Positions 17,789 through 24,695 of a DNA stretch of 64,000 nucleotides are shown in pieces. The number at the start of each line of letters is the position of its first letter. Positions within the stretch are counted from its first letter, which is position 1. Source of the stretch: an uncultured Eubacteriales bacterium (GTDB lineage Bacteria > Bacillota > Clostridia > Oscillospirales > Acutalibacteraceae); the NCBI GenBank assembly GCA_934561055.1, contig CAKTFN010000010.1, positions 4,391 through 68,390 of the forward strand, in the 5' to 3' direction. A model generated the notes under the pieces. That model had not been told where the DNA came from. It saw only the letters and a program-made list of their open reading frames with translations, and did not search any database. The translations under genes were made by a program, and so were the position numbers.

Positions 17789-18073
17789 ATGGCAATAAGA
17801 ACGCAGGAAAAACTCATCACAAAAAAGCACGGGAAATCAAACCTTGTTGTTTGTCCCGAATGCAAAAAGGAAGTTTCGTTTGCCCTTTTTGAAAACGTTG
17901 ACGTTTCGCTCGTTGCCGCTCTTTTGAAAAAATCCAAAGGAAGCTGTTTTGCGGTCTGCCCGAACTGTGCAAAAGTTTTTTCGGTCAACGAAAATTATAT
18001 CCGTGAAAAAGAACGGGGAACAACCTGTGCAATGACTCAAAGCGACCTTTCCTTATGGACGAACAAACGATGA
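17789..18073 (+). CDS. Small zinc-ribbon protein of unknown function
   Basis: 94 aa. Two CxxC knuckles, CPEC (about 22-25) and CPNC (about 56-59), can bind one zinc. A further isolated Cys occurs near the C-terminus. No DNA-binding or enzymatic motif is seen. Strong ribosome site ATCGGAGG. Its stop overlaps the start of the downstream DUF1294 gene (ATGA), so the two are coupled. Confidence 0.7.
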   Translation: MAIRTQEKLITKKHGKSNLVVCPECKKEVSFALFENVDVSLVAALLKKSKGSCFAVCPNCAKVFSVNENYIREKERGTTCAMTQSDLSLWTNKR

Positions 18074-18372
18074 GTCCGAAACTTCTTTTCATTATAATAT
18101 ATTTTGCCTGCGTTTCGCTCCTTTCCGTACTTTTGACGGTCATTGACAAACACAATGCAAAGCGAAACCGTCGCCGTGTGAGCGAAAAGGCTCTTTTCCT
18201 TTCCGCAATCTTCGGAGGGAGCCTTTTTGAGTACCTCACGATGAAAACAATCCGCCATAAAACTCTCCATAAGCGCTTTATGATAGGCCTTCCGATAATT
18301 TTCATTCTTCAGGTCTTGCTGATTGCTTTTCTTTATTTCCGCTTTATCAAAACGGGAATTGTCACCTTATAA
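18070..18372 (+). CDS. DUF1294 membrane protein
   Basis: 100 aa with an N-terminal span, the diagnostic segment VIDKHNAKRNRRRVSEKALF and LFLSAIFGGSLFEYLTMKTIRHKT, and a final span. These are the core features of DUF1294, a small membrane protein family of unknown function. Start 18070 gives an ATGA overlap with the zinc-ribbon gene; ATG 18055, five codons earlier, is the alternative and neither has a clear ribosome site, which fits translational coupling. Confidence 0.85.
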   Translation: MSPKLLFIIIYFACVSLLSVLLTVIDKHNAKRNRRRVSEKALFLSAIFGGSLFEYLTMKTIRHKTLHKRFMIGLPIIFILQVLLIAFLYFRFIKTGIVTL

Positions 18373-18379
18373 CTTGATA

Positions 18380-18426
18380 ATCATAAAGCTGTTGCAGTCA
18401 ACAAAACGCTGCAACAGCTTTTTCTT
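18380..18426. terminator. Bidirectional intrinsic terminator
   Basis: Arms AAGCTGTTGCAG (18383-18394) and CTGCAACAGCTT (18409-18420), 14-nt loop, T-run on the plus strand, between two convergent genes. Confidence 0.85.
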
Positions 18427-19959
18427 TCAGACGAGGGGAATCATCAGCATTTTGTCCTCGGTAAGCACCTCACCCGAAATTTCGTTTTCCTCGGAAATTG
18501 CTTTAAGCGTTGAGCCGTAGCGTTTTGCGATGTCCCAAAGCCTTTCGCCTTTTTTTGAATAATAAATTATAAGTGCGGCGTTATCCGCATTTTTTTCGTT
18601 CTCGCTCTGGCTCGCAGTCATGCAAACACGCTTCTGTTCGGCGGAAAAAACGTCAAACTTTCCTTTCACCGAAAACGAAAACTGAATTTTATCTCCGCCG
18701 AGAGCGGAAAAACCGACCTTTTCAACGGTAAGATACGGTTCGCAGATTATTTTTTGAACCTTTTCACGAAGTTTTGAATCAATCGAAAAATCAAGATTCT
18801 TTTCCGCATACTGAATATTTCCGTCGGCGTCTTCAAAGATTATTCCGACGAGAATGCTCTCATGAAGTTCAAGCTTTTCACCGTTCGCAGAAACCGAGCA
18901 GGAACTTTTTACGCTCCTTGCGTCAACAATGCTTTTCACGTTCTGACCGGAAAGTTCGACCGTCCTTTTGAGCGTTTCGTCAACGTCAAAAGTATAAACC
19001 TTTTTGTTGAACTCAACGAACGAGTATTCGCCCTTCAGAGTGCAACAGGTTGAATAGCAGTCGGTAACAATGTCAACGGACGTTTCCTGTATACCTTTCA
19101 CAAAAGCGCAGATTTTTCCGGCGATTTCCAAAAGCCGATTGCTTCCAGAAGAATCCGAGCGCGGCTGAAGGCTCAAAGAACGCACCGAAAGATTCACCGA
19201 ACATTCCGTCTCTTCCGTAATGTCCGGAATTTCGATAATCTGACTTATCGGCATGGAATGGCGGAAAGTTTCGATTTTTCCGTCCGATGAATCGGCGCAA
19301 TAAACAATTTCGCAAACGAAGTCACCTTTGACAAGGAGCTTTCCGCTGACTGCCTTTGCCGACTCAATCGAAGCGAAGCTGTCGCTTCGGATAATTTTTC
19401 CGATCGGTTCCTTTTCCTGAGGAATCGAGGCCGTTTCGGACATATCAAAGCATTTTTCTCCGACGGCGGTCATGTTCACAACCTCGGCCTTTTCGCGAAG
19501 CGTCTGCGCTCCGGACTGCTCAATCTGAGAAACAATTTTTGTTTTTTCAAAGCAGTACGCTTTAAAAATCACCGAAACATTTCCGTTTACGGAGAACCTT
19601 CTTTGGCTCGCCGCGCGGCAGTTGATGTACTCCGTGTCGCAATCGCAGACTACGACCGCATCCTCCGGAACGTCTTTCAGTTCACAGCTTTTTGAAAGCT
19701 CGGTTTTTTGCTCAAAACAATCGATTTTTTCGTCGGAATTCACATAAACAAGCCGAATCAAAATCTCGCCCGAAGCGGTCACCGTCTCGCCTGTCCGACG
19801 AAGTGAGTTCACAAACGGAAAAACGCTGCATTTGAGAATCCGTTTGATATCCGAACAGTAATCGGGGAGGCTCGGTTCAAAATCAACGCTCAGTTCGGCG
19901 GCAGAAGTATAGGCGCATTTCAAAGACGAAAGCTCTTCCTTTTTGAAATCAAAATTCAT
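18427..19959 (-). CDS. SPOCS (DUF3794) and LysM domain protein
   Basis: 510 aa, no signal peptide. The N-terminal region (about 20-330) has the pattern of repeated SPOCS domains: VDFEPSLPDYCSDIKRILKC, then alternating beta segments with ASGEI and VLYV-like strands. A LysM domain closes the protein (about 465-510, KKGERLWDIAKRYG and MLMIPLV). SPOCS proteins are tied to spore coat or spore cortex assembly in Clostridia, and LysM binds peptidoglycan. This supports an endospore-forming lineage. Strong ribosome site AAAAGGAG. Confidence 0.88.
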   Translation of the reverse strand: MNFDFKKEELSSLKCAYTSAAELSVDFEPSLPDYCSDIKRILKCSVFPFVNSLRRTGETVTASGEILIRLVYVNSDEKIDCFEQKTELSKSCELKDVPEDAVVVCDCDTEYINCRAASQRRFSVNGNVSVIFKAYCFEKTKIVSQIEQSGAQTLREKAEVVNMTAVGEKCFDMSETASIPQEKEPIGKIIRSDSFASIESAKAVSGKLLVKGDFVCEIVYCADSSDGKIETFRHSMPISQIIEIPDITEETECSVNLSVRSLSLQPRSDSSGSNRLLEIAGKICAFVKGIQETSVDIVTDCYSTCCTLKGEYSFVEFNKKVYTFDVDETLKRTVELSGQNVKSIVDARSVKSSCSVSANGEKLELHESILVGIIFEDADGNIQYAEKNLDFSIDSKLREKVQKIICEPYLTVEKVGFSALGGDKIQFSFSVKGKFDVFSAEQKRVCMTASQSENEKNADNAALIIYYSKKGERLWDIAKRYGSTLKAISEENEISGEVLTEDKMLMIPLV

Positions 19960-20071
19960 ATTGACATCTCCTTTTGCCGTCCGTTTGGGCGGCGCTTTTC
20001 TTCATGATAAAGCTTATTCGGAAAAGTCGGTGAATATGACGGCAACAAAAACGCTTTCGGAATATAAAAAT

Positions 20072-20120
20072 AAAGCTGCGGATTTACTTATCTTTAAATT
20101 AAGTAATCTACAGCTTTTTT
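20072..20120. terminator. Terminator-like hairpin
   Basis: Long imperfect inverted repeat: AAAGCTGCGG with downstream TTTACTTA pairs with TAAGTAATC and CTACAGCTTT. T-run at the right edge. It lies between the SPOCS start region and the DUF4234 gene, about 90 nt after the latter's stop, so it may end DUF4234 transcription. Confidence 0.55.
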
Positions 20121-20212
20121 CACTTCATAAAAAAGAATCGGGCAGTTTTTTCTCAACCGAAACAAAATTTTATACTTTTTCATTTCAGCTGTTTTCCGTT
20201 TTTTCAAAAAAA

Positions 20213-20701
20213 TCAACCGTTTAAATTAAAATCAGCGTTCAACAAATTGATCGCCTTGAGATATTTATAGAAATAAACAATCGGCCCTACAATAATGAGC
20301 ATTCCGAGTATACCCCAAAGCCAAAAATCCGATGCACCGAAATTATAGTCAATATTACGGCGTTTAAGTTCAGCACCCATTCTTGCATTGAGCTTATGTC
20401 TCCAAACCAACGAAGCAATGCCGCATGTAACGGGACCCACAAGAAAGAACAAAAGCCAATAATTCATTGTCTTTTTTCCGTCATATCTGCTACAAACAAC
20501 ATTTACATCCTCGGATATATGAGCATCTAAAGCAAGCGAATAAATACCGAGCGTTATAATTGAAAGCAGGATTGTTTTAACAAGCCCTCTTTCGGTTCTG
20601 AGCTGGGCAACCGGTGAAGAAACCGTAACATTCACATTCATATTAGGTATTCCGGTTTGATTTTCTGCCACATCCTGCGGCACATTCTGATTTTCTGTCA
20701 T
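20213..20701 (-). CDS. DUF4234 membrane protein
   Basis: 162 aa. A polar, Asn/Gln-rich N-terminus (about 40 residues) precedes the DUF4234 core: LVKTILLSIITLGIYSL, then AHISEDVNVVCSRYDGKKTMNYW and three further spans. Function of the family is unknown. The ribosome site AAAGGAG is strong. It is divergent from a small XRE regulator, and its promoter carries an inverted repeat that the regulator probably binds. Confidence 0.85.
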   Translation of the reverse strand: MTENQNVPQDVAENQTGIPNMNVNVTVSSPVAQLRTERGLVKTILLSIITLGIYSLALDAHISEDVNVVCSRYDGKKTMNYWLLFFLVGPVTCGIASLVWRHKLNARMGAELKRRNIDYNFGASDFWLWGILGMLIIVGPIVYFYKYLKAINLLNADFNLNG

Positions 20702-20785
20702 TTTTGCAATCTCCTTTACTTTTACACAAATAAATTAATTTTCCCGAAGCAGTAATTACTGCCGAAGACTGCCCCTCCTCTTTTA

Positions 20786-20809
20786 TTTTGCACTTATATA
20801 GGTGCAAAA
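20786..20809. promoter_or_regulatory. Candidate operator shared by XRE and DUF4234 genes
   Basis: Perfect 8-bp inverted repeat, TTTTGCAC (20786-20793) and GTGCAAAA (20802-20809), separated by 8 nt. It covers the -35 and spacer of the plus-strand promoter and the start region of the minus-strand transcript. Confidence 0.6.
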
Positions 20810-20816
20810 ATATTAT
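20788..20816 (+). promoter_or_regulatory. Promoter of the XRE gene
   Basis: -35 TTGCAC (20788-20793) and -10 TATTAT (20811-20816), 17-nt spacer; it overlaps the inverted repeat. Confidence 0.5.
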
Positions 20817-20840
20817 ATCACGCTGTTACAATATTGTCAA
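20812..20840 (-). promoter_or_regulatory. Promoter of the DUF4234 gene
   Basis: Consensus -35 TTGACA (20835-20840) and -10 TATAAT (20812-20817) on the minus strand, exactly 17 nt apart. Confidence 0.8.
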
Positions 20841-20886
20841 CATAATTGCAATTGTTTTTTGACAACATGGAAAAAGGCGGTGTTTC

Positions 20887-21114
20887 ATGAATCCTGAGTA
20901 TGAAAAGTTTTTCGGTCAAAAAATACGTTCGGCAAGAGAAAAATCCGGTATGACGCAAGAACAGGTTGCCGCAAAACTTCAAGTTAACGGTTGTGATATA
21001 ACAAGAAGTGCGTTGGCAAAAATCGAAGTAGGGCAAAGACATGTTTATCCCGACGAGATAAAACTCTTAAAAGAAATTTTATGTGTTTCATATGACTATT
21101 TTTTTGAATTATAA
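20887..21114 (+). CDS. XRE-family helix-turn-helix regulator
   Basis: 75 aa, essentially one HTH_3 domain: FGQKIRSAREKSGMTQEQVA with the recognition helix around TRSALAKIEVGQR and a C-terminal YPDEIKLLKEIL helix typical of Cro/CI-type proteins. No other domain. It is likely a repressor of the divergent DUF4234 gene and of itself, judged from the shared operator. Weak AAGGCGG ribosome site. Confidence 0.9.
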   Translation: MNPEYEKFFGQKIRSAREKSGMTQEQVAAKLQVNGCDITRSALAKIEVGQRHVYPDEIKLLKEILCVSYDYFFEL

Positions 21115-21118
21115 AATC

Positions 21119-21156
21119 AAAAAACTACCCAAAGTGCTTACTTCGGGTAGTTTTTA
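21119..21156. terminator. Bidirectional intrinsic terminator
   Basis: Arms AAAACTACCC (21121-21130) and GGGTAGTTTT (21145-21154) between two convergent genes, with A and T runs. Confidence 0.8.
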
Positions 21157-21176
21157 ATTTTAAGAATTATAAAAAA

Positions 21177-22538
21177 TCAGTTTTTAAGCGAATGCATCGG
21201 AGCGGGAATTCTTCCGCCTCTTTCAATAAACGCATCCGAGCCGAAGGGGTGAACCGGCATGACCGGCGCAGAACCCAAAAGGCCGCCGAATTCAACAATT
21301 TCTCCAACCTTTTTTCCCGGTGCGGGAATAATCCTCACAGCGGTCGTTTTGCAGTTTACAACGCCGATTGCCGCCTCGTCCGCAATGATTGCGCCGAGGG
21401 TTGAAGCCGGAGTGTCGCCCGGAACGGCAATCATGTCAAGTCCGACGGAGCAAACGCATGTCATTGCCTCAAGCTTGTCAAGCTTCAAAGAACCGCACTG
21501 AGCGGCGGCAATCATACCCTCGTCTTCGCTGACCGGAATGAATGCGCCGGAAAGTCCGCCGACGTGGTTACTTGCCATTACTCCGCCCTTTTTGACAGCG
21601 TCATTGAGAAGAGCGAGCGCTGCGGTCGTTCCGTGTGTTCCGCAGCTTTCGATTCCCATTTCTTCAAGTATTCTTGCAACGGAGTCACCCTTTTCCGGAG
21701 TCGGAGCGAGCGAAAGGTCAACAATTCCGAACGGAACGCCGAGCCTTTCGGAAGCCTCTCTTGCAACAAGCTGACCCATTCGTGTGATTTTGAAAGCGGT
21801 CTTTTTGATCGTTTCCGCAACAACGTCAAACGGTTCGCCCTTGCAGCTTTGAAGCGCATGATAAACCACACCGGGGCCGCTGACGCCGACATTGATTACA
21901 CATTCCGGTTCGCCGACGCCGTGGAAAGCACCCGCCATGAACGGGTTATCCTCAACGGCATTTGCAAAAACAACGAGCTTTGCACAGCCGAAGCCGCCGG
22001 TATCCGCTGTTCTTTCGGCGGTTTTTTTGATGATGTCTCCCATAAGCGCAACCGCATCCATGTTGATTCCGGACTTTGTTGAAGCAACGCAAACGCTTGA
22101 GCAAACACGTTCCGTTACGGCAAGCGCTTCCGGAATCGAATTGATGAGTTTAAGGTCGCTTTCGGTAAAGCCTTTGTTGACAAGTGCGGAAAAGCCGCCG
22201 ATGAAGTTTACACCGCATTTTTTTGCCGCCCTGTCAAGAGCGAGTGCAAGCGGAACATAGCTCTCCGCTTTGCAGGCTGCGGCAACAAGGGAAATCGGAG
22301 TCACGGAAATACGCTTGTTGACAATCGGAATTCCGAACTCACGTTCGATTTGTTCTCCGGTTTCAACGAGTTTTTCCGCCTTTTTGCAGATTTTGTCGTA
22401 TATTTTTTGAGCGCACTTTTCAATGTCTTCGTCGGCACAGTCAAGAAGCGAGATTCCCATTGTTATGGTTCTTACGTCAAGGTGCTGATTGTCAATCATG
22501 TCAAGAGTGCTGATTATGTCTTTCGGATTATACAGCAT
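21177..22538 (-). CDS. PFL family protein (DUF711/UPF0210)
   Basis: 453 aa, the usual length. Typical segments: TLDMIDNQHLDVRTITMGIS at the N-terminus, INSIPEALAVTERVC, GVSGPGVV and FGIVDLSLAPTPEKGDSV. The family is related in fold to pyruvate formate-lyase but lacks a proven activity. The gene almost always follows an ACT-domain gene, as here (11 nt gap), which suggests amino-acid-linked regulation. GAGG ribosome site. Confidence 0.95.
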   Translation of the reverse strand: MLYNPKDIISTLDMIDNQHLDVRTITMGISLLDCADEDIEKCAQKIYDKICKKAEKLVETGEQIEREFGIPIVNKRISVTPISLVAAACKAESYVPLALALDRAAKKCGVNFIGGFSALVNKGFTESDLKLINSIPEALAVTERVCSSVCVASTKSGINMDAVALMGDIIKKTAERTADTGGFGCAKLVVFANAVEDNPFMAGAFHGVGEPECVINVGVSGPGVVYHALQSCKGEPFDVVAETIKKTAFKITRMGQLVAREASERLGVPFGIVDLSLAPTPEKGDSVARILEEMGIESCGTHGTTAALALLNDAVKKGGVMASNHVGGLSGAFIPVSEDEGMIAAAQCGSLKLDKLEAMTCVCSVGLDMIAVPGDTPASTLGAIIADEAAIGVVNCKTTAVRIIPAPGKKVGEIVEFGGLLGSAPVMPVHPFGSDAFIERGGRIPAPMHSLKN

Positions 22539-22549
22539 GGCGATACCTC

Positions 22550-22819
22550 TTAAACTCTGTGCATGAGCGTAAAGATATCTTCACGCTGAGTGTGAATAAC
22601 AAGTCCCATTTTCTTTCCGAGTTCGTCAAGCTCCGAAGCAAGCTCGGCAACACCCTTCTTCGACTGAGCGGTTTCAACGAGCATTGTCATCGTGAAAAAT
22701 TCATCCATAACGGTCTGGCTGATGTCAAGAATATTAACATTGTTTTCGCTCAGAAGCGTGCAAACGGCGGCGATGATTCCCGTCGTGTCCTTTCCGGAAA
22801 CGGTTACGATTGCTTTCAT
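22550..22819 (-). CDS. ACT domain protein (UPF0237)
   Basis: 89-aa stand-alone ACT domain: VTVSGKDTTGIIAAVCTLLSENNVNILDISQT is the ligand-binding first half. It is the classical partner of the DUF711 gene downstream and probably senses an amino acid. Ribosome site AAAGAGG before ATG 22819. Confidence 0.95.
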   Translation of the reverse strand: MKAIVTVSGKDTTGIIAAVCTLLSENNVNILDISQTVMDEFFTMTMLVETAQSKKGVAELASELDELGKKMGLVIHTQREDIFTLMHRV

Positions 22820-22953
22820 AATTTAAGCCTCTTTCATAAAGTTTTTTATATTATACTTTAATTTACGGAAAACGTCAATAAGAAGAACCGTTCGGCAAAG
22901 AGGAAAACCGAACAATTATTTTCCGCTTTTTTCGACTTTTTTTGATTTTTCCG

Positions 22954-22981
22954 TTCACAGAAAAGATTTTTCGTGTATAAT
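22954..22981 (+). promoter_or_regulatory. Promoter of the comM leader
   Basis: -35 TTCACA (22954-22959) and -10 TATAAT (22976-22981) with a 16-nt spacer, leaving a leader of about 100 nt before comM. Confidence 0.6.
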
Positions 22982-23009
22982 ACTTTTAGAAAAGAAAGGA
23001 AGCCGCCGA

Positions 23010-23060
23010 TTGAAAGAGATTTTTCCGCTTCGGGATTTTCTTTTAGCGTTCGGCGGCTGA
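23010..23060 (+). CDS. Possible 16-codon leader ORF before comM
   Basis: TTG start with AAAGGA 9 nt upstream; it encodes MKEIFPLRDFLLAFGG and a stop. The ORF lies inside a possible stem whose arms AGCCGCCGA (23001-23009) and TCGGCGGCT (23050-23058) bracket it. It could be a regulatory leader peptide or chance; no homologue is recognised. Confidence 0.3.
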   Translation: MKEIFPLRDFLLAFGG

Positions 23061-23086
23061 AAAGCGATTAAACAAAGGGTGGTTTC

Positions 23087-24622
23087 ATGTTTTCAAAAGT
23101 CAACAGCGCCGGTCTTTTCGGCCTTAAAACATATTCCGTCGGGGTTGAAGCCTCAATCGAAAGTCTCGGTCTTCCGAAGTTTGAGATAGTCGGCCTTCCG
23201 GATGCGGCGGTTTCGGAGTCGAGAGACAGAGTTCGTGCGGCGATGAAAAACAGCCGTTTTGACTTTCCCGTCGGAAGAATCACCGTCAACCTCTCCCCCG
23301 CCGACAAGAAAAAGGAAGGTCCGATGTATGACGTTCCGATTCTTATTGCGCTTCTCATCGCTTCGGGTCAGCTTTCGGCAGACGTTTCAAAATGCTGCTT
23401 TTTCGGCGAGCTTTCGCTTTCCGGCCGGGTCAACAAGGTCACCGGTGCGCTTCCGCTTGCAATCCACGCAAGAGACAACGGCTTCACCGAACTTTTTGTT
23501 CCGCTTGAAAACGCAAGCGAATGTTTTGTTGTTGACAAAGTGAACATCTATCCGGTCAAAGACGTAAAATCGCTCGTTGCCCACCTCAAGGGAACGCAGA
23601 AAATCAAAAAGATTGACAAAAACTTTTACGGCGAATACGAGTACCCGAAGGAATATATGTTTGATTTTGCGGACGTCAAGGGGCAGTACCAGGTCAAGCG
23701 TGCGCTTGAAATTGCGGCCGCCGGCGGTCACAACACGCTGATGATAGGCCCTCCGGGTTCGGGAAAAAGTATGCTTGCAAAACGCATTCCGTCGATTCTT
23801 CCGGACATGACGTTTGAGGAAAGCCTTGAAACCACAAAAATTTACTCGATTGCCGGCGCACTTGCCGACAACATTTCGCTGATAAAATCACGTCCGTTCA
23901 GGTCGCCGCACCACACAATTTCGGCCGCCGGACTTTCGGGCGGAGGAAGAGTTCCGAGGCCGGGAGAATTGAGCCTTGCCCACCACGGCGTTCTTTTTCT
24001 TGATGAGCTTCCGGAGTTTCCGCGCGTTTCGATGGAGGTTCTCCGTCAGCCGATGGAGGACGGGCAAATCACGATTTCCCGTGTCTCCGGAACGCTGACT
24101 TATCCGTGCGAGGTCATGCTCGTTTGTGCGATGAACCCGTGTCCCTGCGGCTTTTACGGCCACCCGACGAAAAAATGCACCTGCCCGAAAGGCGCACCGG
24201 CAAAGTACCTTGCAAAGGTGAGCGGTCCCCTTCTCGACAGGCTTGACATTCACATTGAAGTTCCGCAGGTGGACTTCAAAAAGCTCTCGGACGATACGCT
24301 CGCCGAAAGTTCTGCGGAAATCAAAAAGCGTGTCAACGCCGCAAGAAAAATTCAGCAGCAGCGGCTTCAAGGCACGGGCGTTTCCTGCAACGGAAAAATG
24401 ACGCCCGCACTGACAAGAAAGTTTTGCGTGCTTGACGAAAAGTCGAAGAATATGCTTGAAAAAAGCTTTGAAGCACTTGGCCTTTCCGCAAGGGCGTATG
24501 ACAAAATTCTTCGTGTTGCAAGAACGATTGCCGACCTTGACGGCAGTGCAAACATCACGCTTGACCATGTGACCGAGGCGGTTCAATACAGAAGCCTTGA
24601 CAGGAAGTTCTGGAGGGAATGA
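23087..24622 (+). CDS. comM: YifB/ComM-family Mg-chelatase-like AAA+ ATPase
   Basis: 511 aa. N-terminal ChlI-like domain with VGLPDAAVSESRDRVRAA (about 37-54) and VNLSPADKKKEGPMYDVPI; AAA+ core with Walker A IGPPGSGKSMLAKR (about 220), GVLFLDELPEF (Walker B, about 305) and RVSGTLTYPC; a C-terminal Mg_chelatase_C region with a Cys cluster (CPCGFYG, CTCPKG). In naturally transformable Gram-negatives ComM is a branch-migration helicase; the role in Clostridia is not settled. Strong AAAGGGTGG ribosome site. Single gene with its own promoter. Confidence 0.95.
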   Translation: MFSKVNSAGLFGLKTYSVGVEASIESLGLPKFEIVGLPDAAVSESRDRVRAAMKNSRFDFPVGRITVNLSPADKKKEGPMYDVPILIALLIASGQLSADVSKCCFFGELSLSGRVNKVTGALPLAIHARDNGFTELFVPLENASECFVVDKVNIYPVKDVKSLVAHLKGTQKIKKIDKNFYGEYEYPKEYMFDFADVKGQYQVKRALEIAAAGGHNTLMIGPPGSGKSMLAKRIPSILPDMTFEESLETTKIYSIAGALADNISLIKSRPFRSPHHTISAAGLSGGGRVPRPGELSLAHHGVLFLDELPEFPRVSMEVLRQPMEDGQITISRVSGTLTYPCEVMLVCAMNPCPCGFYGHPTKKCTCPKGAPAKYLAKVSGPLLDRLDIHIEVPQVDFKKLSDDTLAESSAEIKKRVNAARKIQQQRLQGTGVSCNGKMTPALTRKFCVLDEKSKNMLEKSFEALGLSARAYDKILRVARTIADLDGSANITLDHVTEAVQYRSLDRKFWRE

Positions 24623-24635
24623 AGCGCTTTCGGCA

Positions 24636-24664
24636 TTGACTTTACTTATAATTAATGCTATTAT
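24636..24664 (+). promoter_or_regulatory. Promoter of the LRR protein gene
   Basis: -35 TTGACT and -10 TATTAT with a 17-nt spacer, followed about 10 nt before the start by a full AGGAGG ribosome site. Confidence 0.7.
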
Positions 24665-24695
24665 AAATTTATTAAAATTTTAGGAGGAAAATAAA

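Noticed and set aside
23888..24586. 232-codon minus-strand ORF inside comM
   Set aside because: Pure shadow of the comM frame; composition-driven open frame without a ribosome site.
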